Under the pieces are notes generated by a model. The model searched no databases. It was not told the origin of the DNA and worked only from the letters and a program-made list of their open reading frames with translations. Positions 25,371-36,842 of a stretch of DNA of 59,337 nt are shown in pieces (the first letter of the stretch is position 1; every line of letters begins with the position of its first letter). Source of the stretch: Denitrificimonas caeni (GTDB taxonomy: Bacteria; Pseudomonadota; Gammaproteobacteria; Pseudomonadales; Pseudomonadaceae); assembly GCF_905120345.1 (NCBI RefSeq), contig NZ_CAJHOA010000010.1, positions 1 to 59,337 of the forward strand, read 5' to 3'. The translations under genes were made by a program, and so were the position numbers.

Positions 25371-25518
25371 CGGTCAAAATACCTACCATTTATTTAACAT
25401 TTTGATTATGTGACTCAACAGTCATTTATACTAACGTCGTATTGTTGTTGCGTTCCTTGAGTGACAGCGTCGGGTGGGCCAGCGGAGTTTCTGGTTTATC
25501 AAATGCTGGAGGTATTCA

Positions 25519-25998
25519 TTGGATCACCATGCAGTGACAGCGAGTCAGCCCGACCGACTTACTTTGTTTCGAAAGTATGCCTCCAGTGTGCGCCGCGATC
25601 GGCGACTCAGCGGCACGAATGTCCGCACTTTAACGCTTAAAAGCCAACTTGAAAGCCAAGACAGTGTCACCCTTGATGTTCGAATTGAGCAGGGCGTCGT
25701 TACCGAGCTTGGCTATCGCGTGCGTGCGTGCTCTCTGGCTCAGGCAATCACCGGTATTATTGCTGCACGTGTTCCTGGGCTCACAGCGCCCACCTTACTT
25801 GCCGCTCGGCAAGACCTAGAGCGTATCTTGCAGGATGCGCCTCCTGCCGATTCGGCATTGATTTGGCCAGAACTGTTGGTGTTGCAAAGTGCAGCAGGAA
25901 TGCCTGATCGGCATGAGGTTGCTTTGCTACCTTTCCAGGTTTTACAGCAATTACTGACTTTAGAGGAGAACCCAGCACAACAGCACGAGCAAGAATAA
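25519..25998 (+). CDS. NifU/IscU-like iron-sulfur scaffold relative
   Basis: A 159-residue protein. The central part (VTLDVRIEQGVVTELGYRVRACSLAQAITGIIA) follows the IscU/NifU fold, but only one cysteine is present, where IscU has three. It starts at TTG 25519, six bases after GGAGGT. It stands 49 bases before the flavoprotein gene and probably leads that operon. A scaffold role is doubtful with one cysteine; a sulfur-handling role fits the neighbourhood. This is inference. Confidence 0.65.
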   Translation: MDHHAVTASQPDRLTLFRKYASSVRRDRRLSGTNVRTLTLKSQLESQDSVTLDVRIEQGVVTELGYRVRACSLAQAITGIIAARVPGLTAPTLLAARQDLERILQDAPPADSALIWPELLVLQSAAGMPDRHEVALLPFQVLQQLLTLEENPAQQHEQE

Positions 25999-26047
25999 GA
26001 TTTCATCCAAATTCGATGGAATGAAACAGTAATTAAGGAGTAAGACA

Positions 26048-27238
26048 ATGATCAAAACTATTATTGTAGTTGGCGGTGGTATTGGCGGTACCATGACGGC
26101 CAATAATCTCGTCAGCAAGCTTTACGCAGAAATCAGTCGTGGTGAAGTACGCGTTCTGCTGATCTCCAATAGCCCTTGGCACTACTACAAACCGGCGTTT
26201 ATGTATGTAGCTTTTGGCGCGTTCTACAAAGAAGAACTCAGGCGTCACCAAGCGTCGTTACTGCGCCCAGAAATCGACTTCGTGCTTGACCAAGTCGATA
26301 ACTTTGAGTTCAAGCAGAGTCGCTTAAGAATGCGCTCCGGTGCGACTTATGACTACGACTATCTTGTGGTGTCTACCGGTTGCATTCCTTCCCCCGAACG
26401 TATTGAAGGCCTGCAGGAAGCAGGAGATCACTTCTATCAGCACGACCCCGCACGCAAACTCTATGAGAAAATTTCCACGATTGAAAAGGGTCGGATTTTC
26501 ATCGGTGTAACCTTCCCGAAAACCCCGAATGTGCCACATCAGTGTGGTATTGCACCGATGGAAACCACCTTGATGTTGGATGAGTTTCTGCGCAAGCGAG
26601 GCGTACGTGATCAAATTGAGATCGTCTACACCTATCCAACGATTTCGCAGTTGGTGCGTAACTGTCTATTCTTGCAAAAACAAACCGGTGAAGTCTTGCC
26701 CAGTGTGTTTGACTCGAAAGGCATTATCCATAAGCGTAGCTTTACTCTGGCCAGTGTTGATCCCGAGCGTAAAGTGGCTATTTCTGAAGAAGGCGAGGAA
26801 GAGAATTTTGACATTCTCATTCAAACGCCGCCCATCCGCGCGGTGGATGCGGTGCTCAATTCTGGAGTGTCGCAAGCGCCTAACAATGAAGGTTGGCTGC
26901 CGACTGATCGTTATTCGTTACAGTTAGAGGGTTTTGAAAACGTCTTTGTGATGGGCGATACGGTTGACCTACCAATCAGTAAGGCAGGCGGTAGTTGCCA
27001 CAACCAATCACCGGTGATTTGTAACAATATCGCTGGTCTGATGCGCTGGGGCAAAACGGTTGCTGAATATGATGGCAAGGTGCAGGCCGTTGCGCAGATG
27101 GGAATGGATGTCGGTATGCCGCTGTGGTACGACTATGATGTCGATGTGATCCCCACTCCCGCGACCAAAATTGGTGGCCTCATGCGCAAAGGTTTTAACC
27201 GAGGCGTTTACTGGTCAGTCGCTCGCGGCTTGGTTTAA
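26048..27238 (+). CDS. Sulfide:quinone oxidoreductase-like flavoprotein
   Basis: A 396-residue FAD protein with the dinucleotide motif VVGGGIGGTMTANN at residues 7-20 and VFVMGDTVDLP near the second FAD site. Three cysteines sit at C112 (STGC), C166 (PHQC) and C317 (GGSCHNQ), near the positions used by sulfide:quinone oxidoreductases. The C-terminus is amphipathic, suiting monotopic membrane attachment. It would oxidise sulfide and pass electrons to quinone. It has a strong AAGGAG and is followed by a DUF1641 gene. A relative acting on another sulfur compound is possible. Confidence 0.82.
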   Translation: MIKTIIVVGGGIGGTMTANNLVSKLYAEISRGEVRVLLISNSPWHYYKPAFMYVAFGAFYKEELRRHQASLLRPEIDFVLDQVDNFEFKQSRLRMRSGATYDYDYLVVSTGCIPSPERIEGLQEAGDHFYQHDPARKLYEKISTIEKGRIFIGVTFPKTPNVPHQCGIAPMETTLMLDEFLRKRGVRDQIEIVYTYPTISQLVRNCLFLQKQTGEVLPSVFDSKGIIHKRSFTLASVDPERKVAISEEGEEENFDILIQTPPIRAVDAVLNSGVSQAPNNEGWLPTDRYSLQLEGFENVFVMGDTVDLPISKAGGSCHNQSPVICNNIAGLMRWGKTVAEYDGKVQAVAQMGMDVGMPLWYDYDVDVIPTPATKIGGLMRKGFNRGVYWSVARGLV

Positions 27239-27250
27239 GGAGATTATAAA

Positions 27251-27697
27251 ATGACTCATCAAAATCCAGAAACATCCACGCAGACCTTAGAGCAACTGCT
27301 CGAGTGTTTGCCTGCCCTGAAAAACGAAGCGACACAGGCCGGACTTGCTGATCTGTTAGACAAGCTCGCGCCGCTGTTACAAGGCCGGCGTCTGCACAAC
27401 ATTGTTGATCTGCTGGCCGCTACATCGGACGTGATTGAAATGACCGATGATGCCATGCTGCAGAAACTTATGGCGCTCTACGAAGAGAGCATTGGCGGTG
27501 TCTGGATGCTAACCAATGCGCTGCGTTATGCATCGGCGCAAGCAGCTGCCAACTCCACACCGCCCACTTTGTGGCAAAGCGTGAAGAAATTTAACCAGAA
27601 TGAAGATGCTCGGCGTGGCTTGGATGTGGTGTCGAATATCTTGGCTGAATTGGGTCGTCAGTCTGCTATCAAAGGACAAAAAATGCCTGAAGATTGA
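27251..27697 (+). CDS. DUF1641 protein associated with SQR
   Basis: A 148-residue, all-helical soluble protein matching DUF1641 (HNIVDLLAATSDVIEMTDDAMLQKL; LDVVSNILAELG). It is 12 bases after the flavoprotein gene with AAGGAG, and the operon ends at the terminator beyond. DUF1641 genes often lie beside SQR-type or formate dehydrogenase genes; the biochemical role is unknown. Confidence 0.8.
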   Translation: MTHQNPETSTQTLEQLLECLPALKNEATQAGLADLLDKLAPLLQGRRLHNIVDLLAATSDVIEMTDDAMLQKLMALYEESIGGVWMLTNALRYASAQAAANSTPPTLWQSVKKFNQNEDARRGLDVVSNILAELGRQSAIKGQKMPED

Positions 27698-27715
27698 GCT
27701 ATAACGACTGTGATT

Positions 27716-27743
27716 AAGCCCAATAAAAATATTGGGCTTTTTT
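27716..27743 (+). terminator. Terminator of the sulfide operon
   Basis: AAGCCCAATA pairs with TATTGGGCTT around AAAA and is followed by TTTT. A near-perfect Rho-independent terminator. Confidence 0.88.
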
Positions 27744-27901
27744 ATGCGCCAATACTAATGTGTTGTCTGAGGTCGACTGCATGGTTTTTTAATTGCTTGT
27801 ATTGTTTTGTATCGATTTGGTATTGGTTGTGTATATGTTTTTCGTGAAGTAAATAAATTTTGTGCCATAATAATCTGTACTTACACATCGAGAAAGAGAT
27901 T

Positions 27902-29488
27902 ATGTCGCAATCTATTCGTTGGCCCATTGTGGTTGTTCTTGCGCTATGTGCGGCACTGCTACTGTGGTTGGTTTCAGGCTCGCAGTCGCAGGCCATTGCT
28001 CAAGCAAATCCGCTCAATTTGGCCCAGCACGTTTATAACTTACCAGAAGTGAGTGCTGCGCAGCCTGCGCTGGCTTTTGATAAAACTAAGCCAACCTTGG
28101 TTAAGTTGTGGGCCAGTTGGTGTCCTTTATGCCTGTCTGAACTTGGGCAAACGGAAGAATGGGTCACCGATGCGGATTTATCAGCCGCTAATTTGCTGAC
28201 GGTGGCCTCACCAGGTGTATTGGGAGAGCAGCCTTTAGCCGCCTTTAAAGACTGGTATAGCGGCTTAGATTATCCGCAGTTACCCGTGCGCGTTGATAGC
28301 AGTGGCGAGTTGATTAAACGTCTAGGCGTTAAGGTCTATCCCAGTTGGGCACTGATTGATCAGCAAGGCCAGTTGGCGCGAGTGATTAAAGGCAGTATCA
28401 ATAAATCACAAGCTTTAGCTTTGTTGGCTAACCCTGAAGCGGATCTTAATGATGCCGCTCATATTTTTTATCAGCCGAAAAGTAATCAAGATTCTGTGCC
28501 GATTAATGCGCGCACGATCTACTTAGCCGGTGGTTGCTTCTGGGGTGTTGAAGCGTATTTCGAGCGCATTGATGGTGTGCTGGATGCGGTGTCGGGCTAT
28601 GCCAATGGCCGTACAGAAAACCCAAGTTATGAGGATGTGGTTTATCGTAATACTGGCCATGCGGAAACGGTAAAAGTAGTCTATAACCCAGACAAGCTCA
28701 GTCTCGATGATATTTTGCAGTATTATTTTCGCATCATTGATCCGACCAGCTTGAACAAGCAAGGCAATGATCGCGGCGAGCAATACCGTGCCGGTGTCTA
28801 CAGCAGTGATGTGGCCGAGCAATCTGTGATTGCCGCATCTTTAAATGAATTGCAAAAGCGCTATAAAAGACCTGTGGTTGTTGAGAATAAACCACTGCAG
28901 CATTTCTATGAAGCAGAGCAATACCATCAAGATTACTTGATGAAAAATCCTAATGGTTATTGTCATGTTGATTTAAATAAGGCTGATGAGCCGCTGCCGG
29001 GCAAAGCCAAGTCAGCAGACAAAACCCAACAGGATTTTGATGCCAGTCGCTTCCAAAAGCCGGATAGCAAAACCTTGCAGCAACGCTTGAGTCGTGAGCA
29101 ATATCAGGTCACGCAAAACAGCGGCACTGAACGTGCCTTTAGCCACCGCTATGATGAGCTGTTTGAGCCGGGCTTGTATGTGGATATTGTCAGCGGTGAA
29201 CCATTGTTCAGTTCACGTGATAAGTATCAATCGGGCTGTGGTTGGCCGAGTTTCGTTAAGCCGATTGATGCCAGTGCGGTGCTTGAAAAAACTGACACCA
29301 GCTATAACATGCGCCGCATTGAAGTGCGCAGTCAGGTTGCTGACTCACATTTAGGCCATGTCTTTCCTGATGGTCCGAGTGATCGAGGCGGGCTACGTTA
29401 CTGTATCAATGGCGCCAGTTTGAAGTTTATTCCCAAAGCGCAGCTACAAGAGCAAGGCTATGCGCAGTGGCTGAAAAATGTGGAATAA
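27902..29488 (+). CDS. msrAB: Thioredoxin-MsrA-MsrB fusion, envelope methionine sulfoxide reductase
   Basis: A 528-residue trifunctional protein like PilB of Neisseria. Residues 1-30 are a signal anchor; a thioredoxin-like domain with WCPLC follows; then MsrA with the catalytic [12 protein letters not shown]; then MsrB with [11 protein letters not shown] and the catalytic cysteine in [11 protein letters not shown]. It repairs both methionine sulfoxide stereoisomers in periplasmic proteins, with the fused domain recycling the enzyme. I use ATG 27902. MsrB lacks the usual CxxC zinc ligands ([20 protein letters not shown]), which occurs in part of the family. It may counter oxidants made near the sulfide and respiratory genes. 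Confidence 0.93.
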   Translation: MSQSIRWPIVVVLALCAALLLWLVSGSQSQAIAQANPLNLAQHVYNLPEVSAAQPALAFDKTKPTLVKLWASWCPLCLSELGQTEEWVTDADLSAANLLTVASPGVLGEQPLAAFKDWYSGLDYPQLPVRVDSSGELIKRLGVKVYPSWALIDQQGQLARVIKGSINKSQALALLANPEADLNDAAHIFYQPKSNQDSVPINARTIYLAGGCFWGVEAYFERIDGVLDAVSGYANGRTENPSYEDVVYRNTGHAETVKVVYNPDKLSLDDILQYYFRIIDPTSLNKQGNDRGEQYRAGVYSSDVAEQSVIAASLNELQKRYKRPVVVENKPLQHFYEAEQYHQDYLMKNPNGYCHVDLNKADEPLPGKAKSADKTQQDFDASRFQKPDSKTLQQRLSREQYQVTQNSGTERAFSHRYDELFEPGLYVDIVSGEPLFSSRDKYQSGCGWPSFVKPIDASAVLEKTDTSYNMRRIEVRSQVADSHLGHVFPDGPSDRGGLRYCINGASLKFIPKAQLQEQGYAQWLKNVE

Positions 29489-29512
29489 GTCAGCTAGATA
29501 TCAATAATAAAT

Positions 29513-29547
29513 CGCGATAACGTCTTTGCTCTGAGGACGTTATCGCG
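29513..29547. repeat. Perfect 12-bp inverted repeat between convergent genes
   Basis: CGCGATAACGTC and GACGTTATCGCG flank an 11-base loop, between the convergent ends of msrAB and csiV. No T tract follows, so it may be a Rho-independent-like block, a mRNA-stabilising hairpin or a protein site. Confidence 0.6.
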
Positions 29548-29594
29548 TATGCGCTGTTATGCGCAGCGCTCAGATCGAGTGGGGCGTTTAGCGA

Positions 29595-30170
29595 TTACTC
29601 AAAATCTTCAGCATGGCTTTCATCATTGGTTTGAGTTGATGTTTTTTGTGCTTGGATGCGAATCAAGGCGCCAAGAGTGCTGTAGTCAATAAAGGTCACT
29701 TGGCCGTTAGCGACGATGGCATTCTGCTTAAAGTGTTCGCTGCTAAGCAAGGTTTGATCAGGGTTAAATTGGTTAATCCAGAGATCAAGTTGTACTGTAC
29801 TGGTACGGTCAAACTCAAAGGTCAGTGTGCCTTCCACAGGGTAATGATCAAAATGCTCTTGACCCTCACTAATGGCTGTTTGTACGGAAGTCTCCTCGTT
29901 GCTGCTTTGCAGCCAAGCCTTATGCAGCACTATCTGATAGCCATGTTCAGGGGTGAGCTTTTCAGCTAAGTGGCCAAGGTGTGTGCTGCGTTGCATCTCC
30001 GCCGTGATAGCTGGAGCACCGTTGGCCCAGTTATCAGGCGCAATACGGCTGGCTGGCATACTTTCGCTGCCTTGGCGAAAGACAATCAACTCAACCAACT
30101 GTGTGTCATTTGCAAACGCTTTGGTGCTGCACAAAGCGAACAGAAGAACGGTGTGAACTAAGTAACGCAT
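29595..30170 (-). CDS. csiV: CsiV-family periplasmic protein
   Basis: A 191-residue protein with a signal peptide cleaved after AFA near residue 20 and the start of the mature part VELIVFRQ typical of CsiV. The family was described as a peptidoglycan-binding cofactor of a D-amino-acid response in Vibrio. It is 21 bases downstream of mfd in the same direction, as in Pseudomonas. The C-terminal tail is acidic. Confidence 0.83.
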   Translation of the reverse strand: MRYLVHTVLLFALCSTKAFANDTQLVELIVFRQGSESMPASRIAPDNWANGAPAITAEMQRSTHLGHLAEKLTPEHGYQIVLHKAWLQSSNEETSVQTAISEGQEHFDHYPVEGTLTFEFDRTSTVQLDLWINQFNPDQTLLSSEHFKQNAIVANGQVTFIDYSTLGALIRIQAQKTSTQTNDESHAEDFE

Positions 30171-30191
30171 GTACAGCTCCTTAAATTATTA

Positions 30192-33100
30192 TTATTCAGA
30201 CAGTTGCCCTAAGAGTGCTTCGATTGTAGCAAAACGCTGTTGCGGATTATCCATCGGCACAGTAAATTTAAATACTGTCGCACCTTCAAAGCGATAGTGC
30301 TTGGGCTGGCTTTGGATCAGTTTAATTAAACGCATTGGATCAACACAGGTATCCCCAGCAAACTCTAAGCGACCGCCGTAGGGTCCGGCATCAATTTTTA
30401 GAATACCCAGTGCTTGTGCTTTCAGTTTGAGTTCGGTTATGCGGATTAACTGCTTAGCTGGATCAGGCAATAAGCCAAAGCGATCTATCATTTCCACTTG
30501 CAGTTCTTTTAAGGCGTTACTGTCTTTGGCTGATGAAATACGCTTGTAGAGAATCAAGCGTGTATGCACATCGGGCAGGTACTCATCCGGAATCAAGGCC
30601 GCTACGCGCAGATTAATATCGGTGCCACTATCCAGCGGTTGTTCTAAATTAGGCTCTACACCTTTACGGATCGATTCCACCGCGCGCTCAAGCATTTCCA
30701 TATACAGAGTAAAACCAATCGCGTGGATTTCACCGCTTTGACCATCACCAAGTAATTCACCGGCGCCACGGATTTCCAAATCATGGGTGGCGAGCATAAA
30801 GCCTGCACCTAAATCTTGTGCATTGCTGATTGCCTCTAAACGTTTTTGCGCATCCGGGGTCATGCTTTTTTGCGGCGGCGTTAGCAGGTAAGCATACGCC
30901 TGGTGGTGGCTACGACCCACACGACCGCGCAGTTGATGCAGTTGGGCTAAGCCAAACTTATCGGCGCGATCAATGATAATGGTATTGGCGTTGGGTACAT
31001 CAATACCGGTTTCAATAATGGTTGAAGCAACCAGCACGTTGTAACGATTGTGGTAGAAGTCGGCCATCACTTGCTCAAGCTCACGCTCATGCATTTGCCC
31101 GTGACCGATACCAATGCGCGCTTCAGGTACTAAAGCAGCTAAATCAGCTGCACATTTTTCGATAGTTTTCACATCGTTATGCAAAAAGTAGACTTGACCA
31201 CCGCGCAGTAATTCACGCAATAGGGCTTCTTTGACCACGGCATCTTGGCGTTGCATGACAAAGGTGCGCACCGACAAGCGGCGTGCCGGCGGCGTGGCAA
31301 TAATCGACATATCGCGCATGCCGGCAAAGGCCATATTCAGTGTGCGTGGAATCGGGGTGGCGGTGAGGGTGAGAATATCCACTTCACTGCGCAGCGCTTT
31401 GAGTTGCTCTTTTTGACGCACACCAAAGCGGTGCTCTTCATCAATAATCACCAAACCAAGGTTGTTAAATTTAACATCACTTTGCAGTAGTTTATGCGTG
31501 CCGATTAAAATATCGACTTTGCCTTCGGCGAGATTGCTGATGGCTTGGTTAATTTCTTTGGCGGTTTTGAAGCGGCTCATGACTTCCACTTGCACCGGCC
31601 AATCAGCAAAACGGTCGCGAAAACTGTTGTAGTGTTGTTGCGCCAATAACGTGGTCGGCACCAGTACCGCGACTTGCTTGCCGCTGTGTACGGCAATAAA
31701 GGCCGCGCGCATCGCTACTTCAGTTTTACCAAAACCCACATCCCCGCAAATTAAGCGATCCATGGGCTTGCCTGACAACATGTCATTACGCACATTGTCG
31801 ATCGCCACTTGCTGGTCGGGAGTTTCCTCGAACGGGAAGGCGGCGCTAAAAGTGCTGTAATCAATGCCTGGATTGCTAAAGGCAAAACCTTCACGAGCGG
31901 CACGAATCGCGTAAATATTGAGCAACTCAGCCGCAACATCACGCACTTGCTCGGCGGCTTTCCGCTTGGCTTTTTGCCACTGCTCGGTGCCGAGGCGGTG
32001 CAAGGGCGCGCTGCTGTCGTCACTGCCGGTGTAACGGGCGATTAAATGCAGATTAGCCACAGGCACATAGAGCTTGGCTTGATCAGCGTACTCAAGCATT
32101 AAAAACTCAGTGGCTTGCTCATCAATCTCTAAGGTGACTAAACCTTGGTAGCGCCCGACACCGTGATCAATATGCACCACCGGTGCGCCTTCGCGTAGTT
32201 CGGTCAGATTACGAATCACATGCTCATGGTTGCCATCACGGTTTTTATCGCGACGACGGCGCTGCATCACCCGCTGGCCGAGTAAGGCGCTTTCAGGGAT
32301 TAGAACTAAATCATCAAGTAGCAAACCCGCTTCAATCGGTGCGACGCAAATGGCGACCTTGAAGTCGGTGGTCAAAAAGTCTTCCCAGCTAGCCACTTCA
32401 ATCGGCGCAACATCAATCCGCTGTAGTAGCTCTAACAGCACTTCACGGCGACCGGCAGTTTCTACGGTAAAGAGCGTACGGCCGCTAAAGGTCGCTAAAA
32501 ACTCTTTAACTTTACTGAGCGGTTCTGCAGCGCGCGCATCAATTGATAAGTCTGGAAATGCCTGTACCGGTAAGCGTTCGCGGCCAACAGCAGGGCTGAC
32601 ATCCTCGCTATCAATAATAATCCGAGGATGGTCTTTTAGTGCGCTGTAGTACTCGTTTATGGCAATAAATAAGTCGTTAGGTGGCAGTAGCGGACGTTCA
32701 ATATCACCGCGTCGTTCTTCAAAACGGCTGCGAATATCCAGCCAAAACGCTTCGGCAGCCGCATCGACGCCGAGTAAGGAGAAAACTTGTGCATCGTCAG
32801 GCAGGTAATCAAATAGACTGCTGGTGTCTTCAAAGAACAACGGTAAGTAAGATTCAATCCCGGCTGGGATAATGCCGCTGGCTAAATCTTGATAGAGCGG
32901 ACAGCGTCTAAAATCAACATCAAAACGTTCACGAAAGCGTGCACGAAAATCACCACGGGCTTTTTTATCTAAAGGGAACTCGCGCGCCGGTAACAGGCGA
33001 ATACTCTCAACTTTCTCATTTGAGCGTTGGGTCTCTGGATCAAAGGTGCGTAGTGTTTCGATTTCATCATCAAACAAGTCAATACGGTAGGGCACGTCAC

Positions 33101-33626
33101 TGCCCATTGGGAATAAGTCCAGCAAGGCGCCGCGCACAGCAAATTCGCCATGCTCATAAACAGTATCAACACATTGGTAACCGGACGCTTGCAGACGGCT
33201 GCGCATACTCTCCATGTTCAACTTCTGGCCAACGTCGAGCATTAAGCTCGCGTCCAGCATAAAGGACTTCGGCGCTAAGCGGTGCAGGGCGGTATTAATC
33301 GGCACCACTAAAATACCCTGCTGCAATTGCGGCAGTTGATACAAGGTGGCCACGCGCTGGGAAATAATATCCTGATGCGGAGAAAAAACATCGTAAGGCA
33401 AGGTTTCCCAGTCAGGGAAATGCAAAACTGGTAACTCTGGGGCAAAAAAAGCCAATTCTTCTTTAAGACGTTCAGCGCTCTGGCTATTGTCGGTTAACAA
33501 CAGGGTGAAACGTTGCACACTGCGCGCAGCTTCAGCAATAGCAAGGCCTTGAGTGGCACCTGGTAGATTGCCCCAGAGTTGTTTTGTCGAGCGTGTAGGT
33601 AGTTTAGGAAAGCGCAATACAGACAC
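30192..33626 (-). CDS. mfd: Transcription-repair coupling factor
   Basis: A 1,144-residue ATPase that removes RNA polymerase stalled at lesions and recruits UvrA. It has a UvrB-homology region, an RNA-polymerase-interaction domain (HIDHGVGRYQGL), Walker A GDVGFGKTEVAMRA, the DEEH box, motif III TATPIPRT and the translocation RecG-like motif. I start at the GTG at 33626 (VSVLRFPKLP), which matches the family start; the frame is open to 33704. Divergent from gap. Confidence 0.95.
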   Translation of the reverse strand: MSVLRFPKLPTRSTKQLWGNLPGATQGLAIAEAARSVQRFTLLLTDNSQSAERLKEELAFFAPELPVLHFPDWETLPYDVFSPHQDIISQRVATLYQLPQLQQGILVVPINTALHRLAPKSFMLDASLMLDVGQKLNMESMRSRLQASGYQCVDTVYEHGEFAVRGALLDLFPMGSDVPYRIDLFDDEIETLRTFDPETQRSNEKVESIRLLPAREFPLDKKARGDFRARFRERFDVDFRRCPLYQDLASGIIPAGIESYLPLFFEDTSSLFDYLPDDAQVFSLLGVDAAAEAFWLDIRSRFEERRGDIERPLLPPNDLFIAINEYYSALKDHPRIIIDSEDVSPAVGRERLPVQAFPDLSIDARAAEPLSKVKEFLATFSGRTLFTVETAGRREVLLELLQRIDVAPIEVASWEDFLTTDFKVAICVAPIEAGLLLDDLVLIPESALLGQRVMQRRRRDKNRDGNHEHVIRNLTELREGAPVVHIDHGVGRYQGLVTLEIDEQATEFLMLEYADQAKLYVPVANLHLIARYTGSDDSSAPLHRLGTEQWQKAKRKAAEQVRDVAAELLNIYAIRAAREGFAFSNPGIDYSTFSAAFPFEETPDQQVAIDNVRNDMLSGKPMDRLICGDVGFGKTEVAMRAAFIAVHSGKQVAVLVPTTLLAQQHYNSFRDRFADWPVQVEVMSRFKTAKEINQAISNLAEGKVDILIGTHKLLQSDVKFNNLGLVIIDEEHRFGVRQKEQLKALRSEVDILTLTATPIPRTLNMAFAGMRDMSIIATPPARRLSVRTFVMQRQDAVVKEALLRELLRGGQVYFLHNDVKTIEKCAADLAALVPEARIGIGHGQMHERELEQVMADFYHNRYNVLVASTIIETGIDVPNANTIIIDRADKFGLAQLHQLRGRVGRSHHQAYAYLLTPPQKSMTPDAQKRLEAISNAQDLGAGFMLATHDLEIRGAGELLGDGQSGEIHAIGFTLYMEMLERAVESIRKGVEPNLEQPLDSGTDINLRVAALIPDEYLPDVHTRLILYKRISSAKDSNALKELQVEMIDRFGLLPDPAKQLIRITELKLKAQALGILKIDAGPYGGRLEFAGDTCVDPMRLIKLIQSQPKHYRFEGATVFKFTVPMDNPQQRFATIEALLGQLSE

Positions 33627-33785
33627 AGTTGGCTCTTGTATGAATAATAAAAGAATCGATTGTAACGGGCTATTGAGTTGCTCGCTAGATAAGGTTTTCA
33701 ACACAATGTACGCTTAGAGCTTGCTGCTTTCGTTTCTGCAGTCGATAATACAGCTCTTTTTTAGCCCCTAGAATAGGTATCCCAC

Positions 33786-35234
33786 GTGACTCAGAAGACT
33801 GACCAGTGTCTTGGTGAATGGATTGATCGCGAAGCGCTTGCCGAGGCAATGATTCCGCTTGTTGGCCAACTGTACCGCAATAATAATGTGGTAACGTCGA
33901 TTTATGGACGAGGCCTGATCAACCGTTCTGTGATTGCAATTCTTAAAGCGCACCGCTTTGCTCGTCACCGTATTGGTGATGATTCTGAACTGTCCGTGCG
34001 TGATACTTACCCTATTCTGAAGATCATGAGCGAAATGGATCTTGGTAGTGCGTCTGTCGACTTGGGTAAAATGGCGGTTAAATTTAACAGCGAAGCTAAG
34101 GGTCGCAGCCTCGAGCAATTCGTGCGTGACGAGCTAGCCAGTGTGGCCGGTAAACGCGACAGCAATGTGCATCAAGGTACCGATGTCGTGCTCTATGGCT
34201 TTGGCCGTATTGGTCGTTTATTAGCGCGAATCCTCGTCGCCAAGACGGGTGCCGGTGATGGTTTACGCTTACGCGCTATTGTGGTGCGTAAAGGCGCTGA
34301 AAACGATCTGGCTAAACGTGCCAGCTTGTTGCGTCGTGACTCTGTGCATGGTCCGTTTGACGGCACCATCGTGATTGATGAAGAAAACAGCACGATGACA
34401 GTCAATGGCAATCTGATTCAAGTGATCTATTCAAGTGATCCGAAAACTGTCGATTACACTCAGTACGGCATCAAGGATGCGTTGCTGGTGGATAACACCG
34501 GTCGCTGGCGCGATGCTGAAGGCTTGAGCCAGCACTTAGGCTGTCCTGGTGTTGAGCGTGTTGTTTTGACTGCGCCGGGTAAAGGCGATATTAAAAATAT
34601 CGTCCATGGTATTAACCATGCAGAGATTACTGCAGACGATAAAATTATTTCTGCAGCATCCTGTACCACTAACGCCATTGTGCCAGTGTTGAAAGCGATC
34701 AATGATAAGTTTGGTATCATCAATGGTCACGTTGAGACTGTGCACTCGTACACCAACGATCAGAACTTAATTGATAACTTCCATACCGGCAGTCGTCGTG
34801 GCCGTTCAGCACCGCTGAATATGGTGATTACCGAAACAGGTGCAGCAACTGCTGCAGCTAAAGCCTTGCCTATTCTTAAAGGCAAGCTGACCGGTAACGC
34901 GATTCGCGTACCAACACCAAACGTATCTATGGCGATTCTTAACCTCAATCTTAAGAACGGTACCTCGCGCGAAGAAGTGAACGAGTACTTGCGTCAGATG
35001 GCGATGCACTCTGAGCTGCAAAAGCAAATTGACTATGTCTGCTCACAAGAAGTGGTTTCCACTGACTTCGTTGGTTCACGGCATGCCGGTGTAGTGGATG
35101 CGGAAGCGACTATCTGCACCGAGAACGGTGTCATCCTGTATGTTTGGTATGACAACGAGTATGGTTACAGCTGTCAGGTTGTGCGTGTTATGGAAGAGAT
35201 CGCAGGCGTCAACCCACCGGCATTTCCACAGTAA
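33786..35234 (+). CDS. gap: Glyceraldehyde-3-phosphate dehydrogenase, long form
   Basis: A 482-residue form with an extra N-terminal region of about 125 residues, then the NAD-binding start VVLYGFGRIGRLLAR, the active-site cysteine near residue 293 in SAASCTTNAIVP, and WYDNEYGYSCQ at the end. The same long form lies beside mfd in Pseudomonas. Starts at GTG 33786. It oxidises glyceraldehyde-3-phosphate, giving NADH or NADPH. Followed by a terminator. Confidence 0.95.
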   Translation: MTQKTDQCLGEWIDREALAEAMIPLVGQLYRNNNVVTSIYGRGLINRSVIAILKAHRFARHRIGDDSELSVRDTYPILKIMSEMDLGSASVDLGKMAVKFNSEAKGRSLEQFVRDELASVAGKRDSNVHQGTDVVLYGFGRIGRLLARILVAKTGAGDGLRLRAIVVRKGAENDLAKRASLLRRDSVHGPFDGTIVIDEENSTMTVNGNLIQVIYSSDPKTVDYTQYGIKDALLVDNTGRWRDAEGLSQHLGCPGVERVVLTAPGKGDIKNIVHGINHAEITADDKIISAASCTTNAIVPVLKAINDKFGIINGHVETVHSYTNDQNLIDNFHTGSRRGRSAPLNMVITETGAATAAAKALPILKGKLTGNAIRVPTPNVSMAILNLNLKNGTSREEVNEYLRQMAMHSELQKQIDYVCSQEVVSTDFVGSRHAGVVDAEATICTENGVILYVWYDNEYGYSCQVVRVMEEIAGVNPPAFPQ

Positions 35235-35263
35235 GTGGTGCTGGGTGGTTGTTAGCTGTGTAA

Positions 35264-35290
35264 AAAAGGGAGCCTTTATGGCTCCCTTTT
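35264..35290 (+). terminator. Terminator after gap
   Basis: AAAAGGGAGCC pairs with GGCTCCCTTTT around TTTAT. A classical terminator. Confidence 0.85.
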
Positions 35291-35474
35291 GTTTACTCCC
35301 TATGCGTGATGCGAGATACAACTAAAGAGACTATTTAGTAGAAAATTGTTCTTTTGGCTGGCAAGTCACCGTCATGCCTCTTTATAATCATGCAGATTAC
35401 TTTTTAACGTCGATATAGCTGCATAGTTACTACTTTTGTAGAGGATCTAAGCAGGTATTTCGATATAACTCTAA

Positions 35475-36839
<1,365 letters not shown>

Positions 36840-36842
36840 GCA

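Noticed and set aside
29595-30170. CsiV gene considered as an antisense shadow of plus-strand frames
   Set aside because: The minus frame has a signal peptide and CsiV-type mature start and lies 21 bases after mfd; plus frames are fragmentary.
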